Shown piece after piece: positions 24,537 to 31,841 of a DNA stretch of 45,778 nt. Where the stretch lies: assembly GCA_036556905.1 (NCBI GenBank), contig DATBIM010000041.1, forward strand, positions 1 to 45,778, in the 5' to 3' direction. Numbering within the stretch: position 1 is the stretch's first letter; each line of letters starts with the position of its first letter. The notes under the pieces are model-generated. The model was given only the letters and a program-made list of their open reading frames with translations. It searched no databases and had not been told where the DNA came from. The translations under genes and the position numbers were made by a program. Source of the stretch: 40CM-4-69-5 sp036556905. GTDB taxonomy: Bacteria > Methylomirabilota > Methylomirabilia > Rokubacteriales > CSP1-6.

Positions 24537-25544
24537 ATGGCCACTCACACCCGCCCGGAGCCTACGCTGGTGCTCTCGCGGAGCGATGTCAGCGGCCTGC
24601 TCACCCTGCCCGACTGCATCGACGCCGTCGAGCAGGCGTTCCGGCTCCACGCCGAGGGACGCACGCTGCGTCCGGGCGTCCTGGGGGTGCCCGCCAGGGG
24701 CGGAGGCTTCCACATCAAGGCCGCGGGGCTCGTGGGGGAGCGAAGTTACTTCGCCGCCAAGACCAACGCCAACTTCCCGGACAATCCGACCCTCCGGGGC
24801 CTGCCGACGATCCAGGGCACCCTCGTCCTCGCCGACGCGGACAACGGCCTGCCACTGGCCGTGATGGACTCCGGCAGCGTGACGGCGCTCCGGACCGGCG
24901 CCGCCACCGCGGTGGCGGCCAGGCGGCTGGCTCGCCCCGATGCGCGAACCATCACGATCGTGGGCTGCGGGGTGCAGGGTGCGGTCCAGCTCGCCGCGCT
25001 GGCGGCGGTCCTCCCCCTCGAGCGGGCGTGGGCCGTCGACGTCGACCCCTCGCGGGCCCACGCCCTGGCGGCCCGGGCGATGGCGACGCTGGGGCTGCGC
25101 GCGGAGGTGGCGAGCGACCTGCGCGGCGCCGTGCGCCAGAGCGATGTCTGCGTCACCTGCACGCCGGGCCGTCGTGTCATCCTCTCGCACGGCGACGTGC
25201 CGGCCGGCGCCTTCGTGGCCGCGGTGGGCGCCGACAGCCACGGCAAACAGGAGCTGGACGCGGCGCTGGTGGCCTCGGCCACGCTCGTGGTCGACGTCCT
25301 CGAGCAGTGTGCGGAGATCGGCGAGCTGCAGCACGCCCTGGCCGCCGGTCTCATGAGGCGCGATCAGGTGCACGCGGAGCTGGCCGATGTCGTCGTCGGC
25401 CGCCGGCCCGGCCGCACGCGCGATGACGAGATCATCGTCTTCGACAGCACGGGGACAGGACTTCAAGATTTGGCGGCGGCGGTGGCCGTCTACCAGAACG
25501 CTCGCGCCAGCGGCCGCGGTGTGGAGGTGAGGTTCGATGACTGA
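24537..25544 (+). CDS. Ornithine cyclodeaminase/mu-crystallin family protein
   Basis: A 335-aa NAD(P)-binding protein. SGSVTALRTGAATAVAARRLARPDA is the family signature (TAxRTGA) and IVGCGVQGAVQLAALAAVL is the dinucleotide-binding loop. FHIKAAGLVGERSYFAAKTNANFPDN holds the substrate-binding lysine region. Members act as ornithine cyclodeaminases, alanine or other imino-acid dehydrogenases, ketimine reductases, or enzymes of siderophore precursor synthesis; the activity here is not determined. It starts 18 nt after chrB, and its stop overlaps the chrA ATG by 8 nt, so it is inside the chromate operon and translationally tied to chrA. Confidence 0.85.
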   Translation: MATHTRPEPTLVLSRSDVSGLLTLPDCIDAVEQAFRLHAEGRTLRPGVLGVPARGGGFHIKAAGLVGERSYFAAKTNANFPDNPTLRGLPTIQGTLVLADADNGLPLAVMDSGSVTALRTGAATAVAARRLARPDARTITIVGCGVQGAVQLAALAAVLPLERAWAVDVDPSRAHALAARAMATLGLRAEVASDLRGAVRQSDVCVTCTPGRRVILSHGDVPAGAFVAAVGADSHGKQELDAALVASATLVVDVLEQCAEIGELQHALAAGLMRRDQVHAELADVVVGRRPGRTRDDEIIVFDSTGTGLQDLAAAVAVYQNARASGRGVEVRFDD

Positions 25545-26670
25545 GTCACCGCCGGCGGTCCAGCGGGGCACGCTGGCCGAGCTGCTGCGCTACTTCCTCT
25601 ATCTCGGCAGCCTGGGGTTCGGCGGGCCGGTGGCCCTGGTCGGCTACATGCAGCGCGACCTGGTGGAGCGGCGGGCCTGGTTCACGCGGGACGAGTACAT
25701 CAAGTCGCTCGCGCTATCCCAGCTCGCCCCCGGCCCCCTCGCCGCTCAGCTGGCGATCTGTCTGGGCTACGTGCACTCCCGGATCACCGGCGCCACGCTG
25801 GTGGCCCTGGTCTTCATCCTCCCGTCGTTCCTCATGACGCTGGCGATCAGCTGGCTCTACGTCCGCTTCGGCGGCCTGCCCTGGATGCAGGCCGCCTTCT
25901 ACGGGGTGGGCGCCGCCGTGATCGGCATCATCGTGCTGGCCGCCTACAAGCTGGCCCGGCTGACCGTGGCCAGGGACCGGCTGCAGTGGGCGATCTTCGC
26001 CGTCATGGCCGTGGTCACCGCGTGGACCGAGTCGGAGATCGGCTGGCTCTTCCTGCTGTGCGGTGTGGTCGCCCTGGTCGTCCAGGCCCCACCGGCCTGG
26101 CTGCGGCGGTCGGCCCCGGCCTGTCTGGTCGTGGCGGCGACGCCGGACGTGCTGGCCCAGATCCTCTGGTTCTTCACCAAGGCCGGGGCGTTCGTCTTCG
26201 GCAGCGGGCTCGCCATCGTGCCGTTCCTCTACGGCGGCGTCGTCCAGGAGTACCGCTGGCTGAACGACCAGCAATTCCTCGATGCCGTCGCCGTGGCCAT
26301 GCTCACGCCGGGGCCGATCGTCATCACCGTCGCCTTCATCGGCTACCTCGTCGCCCATGTCCCCGGCGCGGTGGCGGCGGCCGTCGGGGTGTTCCTGCCC
26401 GTTTACCTGTTCGTGGTCATCCCCTTCCCGTGGTTCGATCGCATCAGCGCCAATCTTGGGGTCAGGGCCTTCGTGGGAGGCGTCACGGCCGCGGCTTCGG
26501 GCGCGATCGCCGGGGCCTGCGTCGTGCTGGCCCGGCGCGCCATCATCGACGTCCCCACCCTGCTCATCGGCGTCGCCGCCCTGGCCATCATGTGGCGCTT
26601 CAAGGTTCCCGAACCCCTGCTCATCGCGGCCGGGGCCGCGGCGGGCTTCCTCATCTTCTCGTTGCGATAG
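25537..26670 (+). CDS. chrA: Chromate transporter ChrA
   Basis: A 377-aa two-domain (long-chain) CHR-family efflux carrier that expels chromate. ELLRYFLYLGSLGFGGPVALVGYM and SLALSQLAPGPLAAQLAICLGY are the N-domain signatures. WFFTKAGAFVFGSGLAIVPFLYGGVV and VAVAMLTPGPIVITVAFIGYLVAH repeat the pattern in the C-domain. About ten or more hydrophobic segments are seen, ending PEPLLIAAGAAAGFLIFSLR. ATG 25537 overlaps the previous gene's stop. AGGAGA just after its stop serves the next gene, so the operon continues. Some CHR proteins may carry sulfate or other oxyanions, so chromate is inferred from the family and from chrB nearby. Confidence 0.92.
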   Translation: MTESPPAVQRGTLAELLRYFLYLGSLGFGGPVALVGYMQRDLVERRAWFTRDEYIKSLALSQLAPGPLAAQLAICLGYVHSRITGATLVALVFILPSFLMTLAISWLYVRFGGLPWMQAAFYGVGAAVIGIIVLAAYKLARLTVARDRLQWAIFAVMAVVTAWTESEIGWLFLLCGVVALVVQAPPAWLRRSAPACLVVAATPDVLAQILWFFTKAGAFVFGSGLAIVPFLYGGVVQEYRWLNDQQFLDAVAVAMLTPGPIVITVAFIGYLVAHVPGAVAAAVGVFLPVYLFVVIPFPWFDRISANLGVRAFVGGVTAAASGAIAGACVVLARRAIIDVPTLLIGVAALAIMWRFKVPEPLLIAAGAAAGFLIFSLR

Positions 26671-26680
26671 GAGAACCATC

Positions 26681-27517
26681 ATGAAATGGATCACCCGTGA
26701 GCGCGCCCGCGTCGACCGCATCGCCTGTCCCTGGCTGATCGCCCGCTTCATCGATCCGGCGCCCCAGTTCCTGTTCGTGCCCGCCCGCGACGTCCTCGCC
26801 GCCGCGCAGCGCGAGGGTGCCGTGCCTTACGACATCCCGAATGTCGAGCTGGGGCACCGGGGGCCGCGCTGCTCGTTCGACGCCTTCCTGGAGCGTTACG
26901 AGCTCGACGACCCCGCGCTGGCCAGGCTCGCCGGGATCGTCCGCGGCGCCGACACCGACGACCGTGGGCTCACGCCGGAGTCCGCCGGGCTCTACGCCGC
27001 GGCCACCGGATTTCAGGCGATCAGCCAGGACGACCACGAGAACATGGCGCGCCAGTTCCCCCTCTACGACGCGCTCTACGCCTTCTCCCGGGCGCACGTT
27101 GGTGCCGCTCCCGCCCGGCCGCGAGTGCTCTTCGTCTGCCTGCACGGCGCGGCCAAGAGCGTGGTGGCGGCCGCCCACTTCCGGCGCCAGGCCGCCGCGC
27201 GGGGGCTGGCGGTGGACTCGGTCGCAGCCGGCCTCGAGCCCGATCCGGAGCTGGCGCCGGCGGCCGTGAAGGGCCTGGCCGGCGACGCGCTCAGCCCGGC
27301 GCCCGCTCGCCCACGCCCGGTCACCCTCTACGACCTGAGTGCGGCAACCCGGGTCGTGAGCTTCGGTTGCGACGTCAGGCCCCGGGCCGGGCAGCCGGTC
27401 GAGCGCTGGGACGATGTGCCGGCGGTGAGCGAGGGTTACGCCGCCGCGCGCGACCGCATCGTGGGCCATGTGGAGCGCCTGGTGGCCGAGCTCGCCGGCG
27501 GCGGCTCCCGATCATGA
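26681..27517 (+). CDS. ChrB-domain/LMW phosphatase-like fusion protein
   Basis: A 278-aa two-domain protein. Residues 1-140 (MKWITRERARVDRIACPWLIARFIDPAPQFLF, VELGHRGPRCSFDAF) are a stand-alone ChrB C-domain, paralogous to the end of chrB. Residues 147-270 are a low-molecular-weight tyrosine phosphatase/arsenate-reductase fold: RVLFVCLHGAAKSVVAAAHF, SVAAGLEPDPELAPAAVKGL and VVSFGCDVRP, then WDDVPAVSEGYAAARDRI. The catalytic P-loop is C-X5-K (C153, K159) where the family needs Arg, so ordinary phosphatase or arsenate reductase chemistry is doubtful. ATG 26681 has AGGAGA 9 nt upstream; longer frames overlap chrA. It follows chrA by 10 nt. A role as a sensor or oxyanion-binding partner is possible, but this is inference. 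Confidence 0.8.
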   Translation: MKWITRERARVDRIACPWLIARFIDPAPQFLFVPARDVLAAAQREGAVPYDIPNVELGHRGPRCSFDAFLERYELDDPALARLAGIVRGADTDDRGLTPESAGLYAAATGFQAISQDDHENMARQFPLYDALYAFSRAHVGAAPARPRVLFVCLHGAAKSVVAAAHFRRQAAARGLAVDSVAAGLEPDPELAPAAVKGLAGDALSPAPARPRPVTLYDLSAATRVVSFGCDVRPRAGQPVERWDDVPAVSEGYAAARDRIVGHVERLVAELAGGGSRS

Positions 27518-27538
27518 CGTCACGGGGGCGGTGACGCC

Positions 27539-28465
27539 GTGCCGCTCAAGCACCGCGGGTTCATTGATCTGCCGGCCCACATCGGACCGGGGGGGTTTGA
27601 TCACGCTGCCGTCCACGGCCCGACGAATCGGCTTTACGTCGCTCACACCGCCAACGACACGGTCGACGTCATCGACCTGGTGGCGGAGCGGTACGTCAGC
27701 TCCATCCCGGGGCTGACCGCCGTCGCCGGCGCCCTCGTCGCCGAGGCGCCCGACCTCGTCTTCACATCGAATCGCGGCGAAAATACCATTGGCATCTTTA
27801 CCCCGGCCGACGAGGCCACGGTCGAAAAGGTCTCGGTCAGCCTGGGGCCCAACGGGCTCGCCTATGCCCCCGACCGCGGCCGACTGCTGGTGGCCCACGT
27901 GGGCGACCCGGCCATCCCGGGCTCCCGGACCGTGTCAGTGATCGACGTCCCCACGCGGCGGCGGATCGCCGACCTTCCCGTCGCCGGACGGACGCGATGG
28001 GTCGTCTTCGATCCGCGCGCTGACGCCTTCCACGTGAACATCGCGGACCCGCCCCAGATCGTGGTCGTGGGCGCCGACGATCCCGTCGCCATCCGGCGCG
28101 TGGTGGCCATACCACGCCCGGGGCCGCACGGTCTGGACATCGACCGCGCGCGCCGCCGCCTCTTCTGCGCCTGCGATGCTGCCGCCCTCCTCGAGCTGGA
28201 CGCCGACAGCGGTGACGTCGTGGCGACGGAAACGCTCGCCGGGGTGCCCGACGTGGTGTTCTTCAACTCGGCGCGGCACCGCGTGTACGTGGCGGTCGGC
28301 GATCCCGGCGTGATCGAGGTCTTCGACACGGCACCGCTGCGCCGTCACGAAACGCTCGTGACCGAAGCCGGGGCCCACACGCTGGCGTTTGACCCCGCGC
28401 GGAACCTCGTCTGCGCGTTCCTGCCGACCACCCATCGGGCCGTTCTCTACGACGATCGGGCGTAG
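27539..28465 (+). CDS. YncE-like beta-propeller protein
   Basis: A 308-aa repeat protein with WD40/YVTN-type blades: RLYVAHTANDTVDVIDLVAERYV, DLVFTSNRGENTIGIFTPAD, RLLVAHVGDPAIPGSRTVSVIDV and RVYVAVGDPGVIEVFDTAP repeat at about 40-45 residues, consistent with six or seven blades. The GTG start at 27539 gives MPLKHRGFIDLPAHIGPGG with no signal peptide. It starts 21 nt after the ChrB-fusion gene, last of the chromate-type operon. Such propellers bind ligands or partners; the function is unknown. It converges on the MFS gene with 6 nt between stops. Confidence 0.8.
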   Translation: MPLKHRGFIDLPAHIGPGGFDHAAVHGPTNRLYVAHTANDTVDVIDLVAERYVSSIPGLTAVAGALVAEAPDLVFTSNRGENTIGIFTPADEATVEKVSVSLGPNGLAYAPDRGRLLVAHVGDPAIPGSRTVSVIDVPTRRRIADLPVAGRTRWVVFDPRADAFHVNIADPPQIVVVGADDPVAIRRVVAIPRPGPHGLDIDRARRRLFCACDAAALLELDADSGDVVATETLAGVPDVVFFNSARHRVYVAVGDPGVIEVFDTAPLRRHETLVTEAGAHTLAFDPARNLVCAFLPTTHRAVLYDDRA

Positions 28466-28471
28466 CCCGGC

Positions 28472-29758
28472 CTACCGGATCTGGCTCACGCGGCCGGCCA
28501 CGGCCCGCACCTGACGCGGGGCGGCCAGCCAGATGGCCACGGCCGAGAGGACGCTGGAACCGATGGCCAGGGAAAACGCGAGCCGGTAGCTCCCGGTGGC
28601 ATCGTGCAGCGCGCCGGTCACCAACGGCCCGGTGGCGCCGCCCAGGATCGAGGCCAGCATCAGCGTGCCGAAGATCGTGCCGTAGTGTCGGCCCTGAAAG
28701 ATCTCGGCCGGAATGGCGCCGACCACGGAGGTGATGCCGTAGCCGAGCAGGCCCTGTGACAGCACCATGAGGTAGAGCAACGGCGGCACCGGAGCCTGCT
28801 CGAGCAGGAGCAGGGCCAGGTAGCAGAGCGCGAAGCCCAGGCTGCCCACCGTCCACACCCACTCGCGCCCGATTCGATCCGAGAGATGGCCGAGCGCGAT
28901 CTGGCCGGGGATGCCGGCCAGGCTCACGAAGCCCAGCGCCCAGGCCGCCTCGCTCGGGCCGAAGCCGATCTCGATCAGGTACTTCGTCTGATGCACCTGC
29001 ACCGCGTACCAGCAGAAGAGACCCGAGAAATAGCCCACCGCGACCCACCAGAAGCGGGCCGTGCGCACGGCGCGGCCGAGGGTCCAGTCCACCGCGACCC
29101 AGGCCGGGTCCACCACGTTGGCCGCCGCCACGGCCTCGCGGGCGTCCGGCGAGCTGTCATCGCCGTCGGGTGCGAGTCCGAGATCCTCGGGTCGTCGCCG
29201 GAGCAGGAGGTTGATCGGTGCCAGCAGTCCCAGCACGAGGAGGCCCAGCGCCCAGCAGGCGGTGCGCCAGCCGGCGCCCTCGATGAGGGTCTGCAGCCAG
29301 GGCAGCAGGATGACCGAGCCCACGCCCACCCCGGAGTAGGCCAGGCTGAGGGCCAGGCCCCGGCGGCGTACGAACCAGTTCGGAAGGAACAGCGCCTGCC
29401 CGGTGTACCCCATACACACGCTGCCGCCGCCGACGAGCACCCCGAGGGTGAGGTAGAGGTGCCAGGGCTGGCGCACCAGCGTGGCCAGCAGCAAGCCCGT
29501 CGCCATGAAGCCCACGCCCAGCTCCATGACGACGCGCGGCCCGCGACGATCCATCAACCGGCCCAGGGAGGGACTCAGGGCCGCCGAGACGAGAAAGCCG
29601 AAGGAGAAGGCCCCGGCGGTGGCGCCGCGCTCCCACCCGAACTCGTCGAGAATCGGCGGGAAGAGCAGGGAGAAGGCGGTGCGGGCGTTGACGCCCACCC
29701 CCATGGTGACGAACGCGACGGCCACGATGATCCAGCCGTAGAAGATCGGGATGCGCAC
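28472..29758 (-). CDS. MFS transporter (oxalate/formate antiporter-like)
   Basis: A 428-aa major facilitator carrier with about twelve transmembrane segments. MRIPIFYGWIIVAVAFVTMGVGVN is typical of the monocarboxylate/oxalate-formate branch (YGWxxV). The TM2-TM3 loop GRLMDRRGPRVV is the MFS motif A, repeated in GHLSDRIGREWVWT in the second half. LAYSGVGVGSVILLPWLQTLI and GYGITSVVGAIPAEIFQGRHYGTIFG are further conserved segments. The start is GTG 29758; TAGAAT ends 8 nt before it and there is no ribosome-binding site in the gap. The substrate is probably an organic anion, by family only. Confidence 0.88.
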   Translation of the reverse strand: MRIPIFYGWIIVAVAFVTMGVGVNARTAFSLLFPPILDEFGWERGATAGAFSFGFLVSAALSPSLGRLMDRRGPRVVMELGVGFMATGLLLATLVRQPWHLYLTLGVLVGGGSVCMGYTGQALFLPNWFVRRRGLALSLAYSGVGVGSVILLPWLQTLIEGAGWRTACWALGLLVLGLLAPINLLLRRRPEDLGLAPDGDDSSPDAREAVAAANVVDPAWVAVDWTLGRAVRTARFWWVAVGYFSGLFCWYAVQVHQTKYLIEIGFGPSEAAWALGFVSLAGIPGQIALGHLSDRIGREWVWTVGSLGFALCYLALLLLEQAPVPPLLYLMVLSQGLLGYGITSVVGAIPAEIFQGRHYGTIFGTLMLASILGGATGPLVTGALHDATGSYRLAFSLAIGSSVLSAVAIWLAAPRQVRAVAGRVSQIR

Positions 29759-29766
29759 GGAGGTGG

Positions 29767-29772
29767 ATTCTA
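29767..29772 (-). promoter_or_regulatory. Candidate leaderless -10 box of MFS gene
   Basis: TAGAAT on the minus strand, then CCACCTCC (8 nt), then GTG 29758. The gap has no purine-rich ribosome-binding site on this strand. Confidence 0.45.
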
Positions 29773-29843
29773 CGGGGGCGTCGGTCTATCCCGTTGAGTG
29801 AATCAGGCCGCTCGGGGCGCCGGGCGCGGGCTCCCGATGGAGC

Positions 29844-29954
29844 TCAGAGCGCTCGCGGTGATCGCCCGCGGACGAAATGGACGACGAGCAGCACCAGTCC
29901 GATCACGAACAGGATCCAGGCGATCTGGCCCGCGATCGCCGCGATTCCGGTCAA
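29844..29954 (-). CDS. 36-aa small membrane protein (DUF1328-like)
   Basis: A TTG-started reading frame of 36 codons gives MTGIAAIAGQIAWILFVI, then GLVLLVVHFVRGRSPRAL: one hydrophobic helix and a basic C-terminus. It resembles the second half of DUF1328/YtjA-type small membrane proteins (GxxGIAAxAAGIAKILFFIFLVLFVV). It is preceded at 7 nt by AAAGGAGG (29961-29968, minus), the strongest ribosome-binding site in the window, and further upstream by TACATT (29978-29983) as a possible -10. The strong site and protein-like composition make a real gene likely. It is co-oriented with the MFS gene 85 nt away. Proteins like this are often stress-induced; the role here is unknown. Confidence 0.72.
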   Translation of the reverse strand: MTGIAAIAGQIAWILFVIGLVLLVVHFVRGRSPRAL

Positions 29955-29997
29955 GCCGAGCCTCCTTTGGTCCGTGCAATGTACCCCACTATCTGGC

Positions 29998-30075
29998 AAC
30001 TTGCCGGCGAGGGCCCCGCCGGGGTTAGACCCCCCCGGGGGAACTTGCCGCCGAGGGCCCCACCCCCCCGGGGGG
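29998..30075 (+). repeat. Tandem GC-rich repeat, two unequal copies
   Basis: Copy 1 (29998-30041) and copy 2 (30042-30075) both begin AACTTGCCG-CGAGGGCCCC and end ACCCCCCCGGGGG. Copy 2 lacks an 11-nt segment (GCCGGGGTTAG) of copy 1. Each end is a C7G5-6 palindrome. They lie between the 36-aa gene and the peptide-type binding protein. Confidence 0.7.
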
Positions 30076-30102
30076 TCATGGCCAAAAACTCCGGGGGGTT
30101 GT

Positions 30103-30128
30103 TTGACAGGTCGATCATCCTGTAAAGT
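30103..30128 (+). promoter_or_regulatory. Possible promoter of peptide-type binding-protein gene
   Basis: Consensus TTGACA (30103-30108) lies downstream of the tandem GC repeat; the best -10 match TAAAGT (30123-30128) is at a short 14-nt spacing, so the exact box is uncertain. A leader with GGGAGGAG before ATG 30163 follows. Confidence 0.4.
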
Positions 30129-30162
30129 ACGTCCCCAATACTCGGAGCCCAGGGAGGAGTCG

Positions 30163-31782
30163 ATGATGCGACGAACCCGGCTTATGCTCACCCTCACGCT
30201 CGGTGCGACCGCGTTGCTGGCCCTGACCGTCTTGCTGCCCGATCTCGCTTCGGCGCAAGCGCCCAAACGCGGGGGCACCTTGCGCGTCTCCTACGGCAAC
30301 GACATCAACCACCTCGACTTCCACACCGGCTCCGGCTACGAAATGATGTGGGTGGCCATGAATGTCGGCTGCGGTCTGGTCGACATCACGCCCGATGGCA
30401 AGTTCGTGGGTGACGCCGCTGAGTCGTGGCAACTGTCCCCCGACGGCCTGATCTACACGTTCAAGCTCCGGAAGAACGTCCTGTTCCACGACGGCACGAA
30501 GATGGACGCTGCCGCCGTGAAGTTCAGCATCGATCGCCTCATGAACCCCGAGACCAAGTCGGCGATGCGGCCCTTCTACGAGCCGGTCCACAGCGTCGAG
30601 GTGCTCGATCCCCACACGCTCCAGGTGAGGCTGAAGCATCCCTACGGCTTCTTCCTGCACATGCTGGCCGCCTACCGGACCGGCCTCGTGATCTATCACC
30701 CCGCGGCCACCCAGAAGTACACGCTGAAGGACCGCCAGCAGGGCAAGCCGGAGGCGCTGCCGGGCTGCGGGCCCTTCAAGCTCATCGAGTGGGTGAAGGG
30801 CAGCCACCTGGTCATGGACCGCTTCGACAAGTACTTCATGCCCGGGCAGCCCTACCTCGACCGCATCATGATCCGCACGATCAAGGATCCCGTCACCGAG
30901 ATGGCGGCCTTCAAGGCCGGCGAGACCGATTTCATCGCCTCCTTCTCGCCCGAGCACGTCGACACCCTGAAAGCGCAGATGCCCAAAGCCCAGTTCATGA
31001 CGGGCAAAGAAACGACCCCCATGATCTTCAAGTTCAAGGTGACGGTCCCGAAGGACGGCAAGCCCCACTCCAAGGACCGCGCGCCGCACCCGATCTTCCA
31101 CGACGTCCGGGTCCGCAAGGCGGTGGGCTGCTTCGGCGTCGACCGCCAGGAGATCGTGAAGATCGCCTTCAAGGGCCAGGCCACTCCCTGGGTAGGCATC
31201 ATCCCGCCCGGGACCCTGGACGCCGTGGACGTCAACCACCTGTGCCCCTATGATCAGGCCAAGGCCAAAGCGCTCCTGGCCGAGGCGGGCTATGGCCCCT
31301 CGAAACCGCTCGTCTTCGAGGTGATCACCAGCAGTGAGAAGTCCGTGTTCGCCGTCATCGCCACGGTCATCAAGGAGCAGCTGGCGCGCATCGGCGTGAC
31401 CGCGAACATCAAGGTGGTGGACAAGGTGACGTGGATGAACACCGCGCTGGAGGACGGTCCGTGGGACGCGGAGGTGGAGGATCTCCTCTCGCTGCTGACC
31501 CTCGACAGCAACGCCTATCTGTCGGCGGTGGGCGCGCGCTGGAACCAGTCGCGCCACCAAGACATGAAAGTCAACGACTACTATGCGCGCTACGCGCGGG
31601 AGCTGGACACGGGCAAGCGCAAAGCCCTGGCCAAGGAGTTCGTGGAGTACATGGTCGACAAGCTCTACTGGAACAACATCTCTGGCTCGCCGTTCTACAT
31701 GGTGGCGCAGCCGTACGTGAGGGGCTACACGTACAACGCCGAGTTCGAGGTGCACTGGGACACGGTCTGGCTGGACAAGTAG
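30163..31782 (+). CDS. Oligopeptide/dipeptide-type ABC substrate-binding protein
   Basis: A 539-aa periplasmic solute-binding protein of family 5 (DppA/OppA/NikA type). MMRRTRLMLTLTLGATALLALT, ending with ASAQA, is a Sec signal peptide. KRGGTLRVSYGNDINHLDFH, VGDAAESWQLSPDGLIYTFKLRKNVLFHDGTKMDAAAVKFSIDRL and NPETKSAMRPFYEPVHSVEV are the family signature. KAVGCFGVDRQEIVKIAFKGQATPWVGIIPPG and YDQAKAKALLAEAGY follow. GGAGGAG precedes ATG 30163 (ATG 30166 is also possible). Two permeases follow, but no ATPases. Family 5 ligands include peptides, nickel, opines and sugars, so the name is a guide only. Confidence 0.9.
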   Translation: MMRRTRLMLTLTLGATALLALTVLLPDLASAQAPKRGGTLRVSYGNDINHLDFHTGSGYEMMWVAMNVGCGLVDITPDGKFVGDAAESWQLSPDGLIYTFKLRKNVLFHDGTKMDAAAVKFSIDRLMNPETKSAMRPFYEPVHSVEVLDPHTLQVRLKHPYGFFLHMLAAYRTGLVIYHPAATQKYTLKDRQQGKPEALPGCGPFKLIEWVKGSHLVMDRFDKYFMPGQPYLDRIMIRTIKDPVTEMAAFKAGETDFIASFSPEHVDTLKAQMPKAQFMTGKETTPMIFKFKVTVPKDGKPHSKDRAPHPIFHDVRVRKAVGCFGVDRQEIVKIAFKGQATPWVGIIPPGTLDAVDVNHLCPYDQAKAKALLAEAGYGPSKPLVFEVITSSEKSVFAVIATVIKEQLARIGVTANIKVVDKVTWMNTALEDGPWDAEVEDLLSLLTLDSNAYLSAVGARWNQSRHQDMKVNDYYARYARELDTGKRKALAKEFVEYMVDKLYWNNISGSPFYMVAQPYVRGYTYNAEFEVHWDTVWLDK

Positions 31783-31784
31783 CA

Positions 31785-31832
31785 GGCGCAATCCTTCCGT
31801 GGGAGGTGGAGGGGGCCGCGACGGCCCCCTCC
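31785..31832 (+). repeat. REP-like hairpin element, copy 2
   Basis: GGCGCAATCCT, then GGGAGG, then a perfect 10-bp stem GGAGGGGGCC (31808-31817)/GGCCCCCTCC (31823-31832) with loop GCGAC. The order and sequence match the minus-strand element at 1748-1836. It fills the gap between the binding-protein stop and the permease ATG at 31842, leaving 9 nt and no visible ribosome-binding site. Confidence 0.75.
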
Positions 31833-31841
31833 GGTTAACGC

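Noticed and set aside
23550..25571. 673-codon open frame on the minus strand
   Set aside because: Antisense to chrB and the ornithine-cyclodeaminase-family gene; no motifs.
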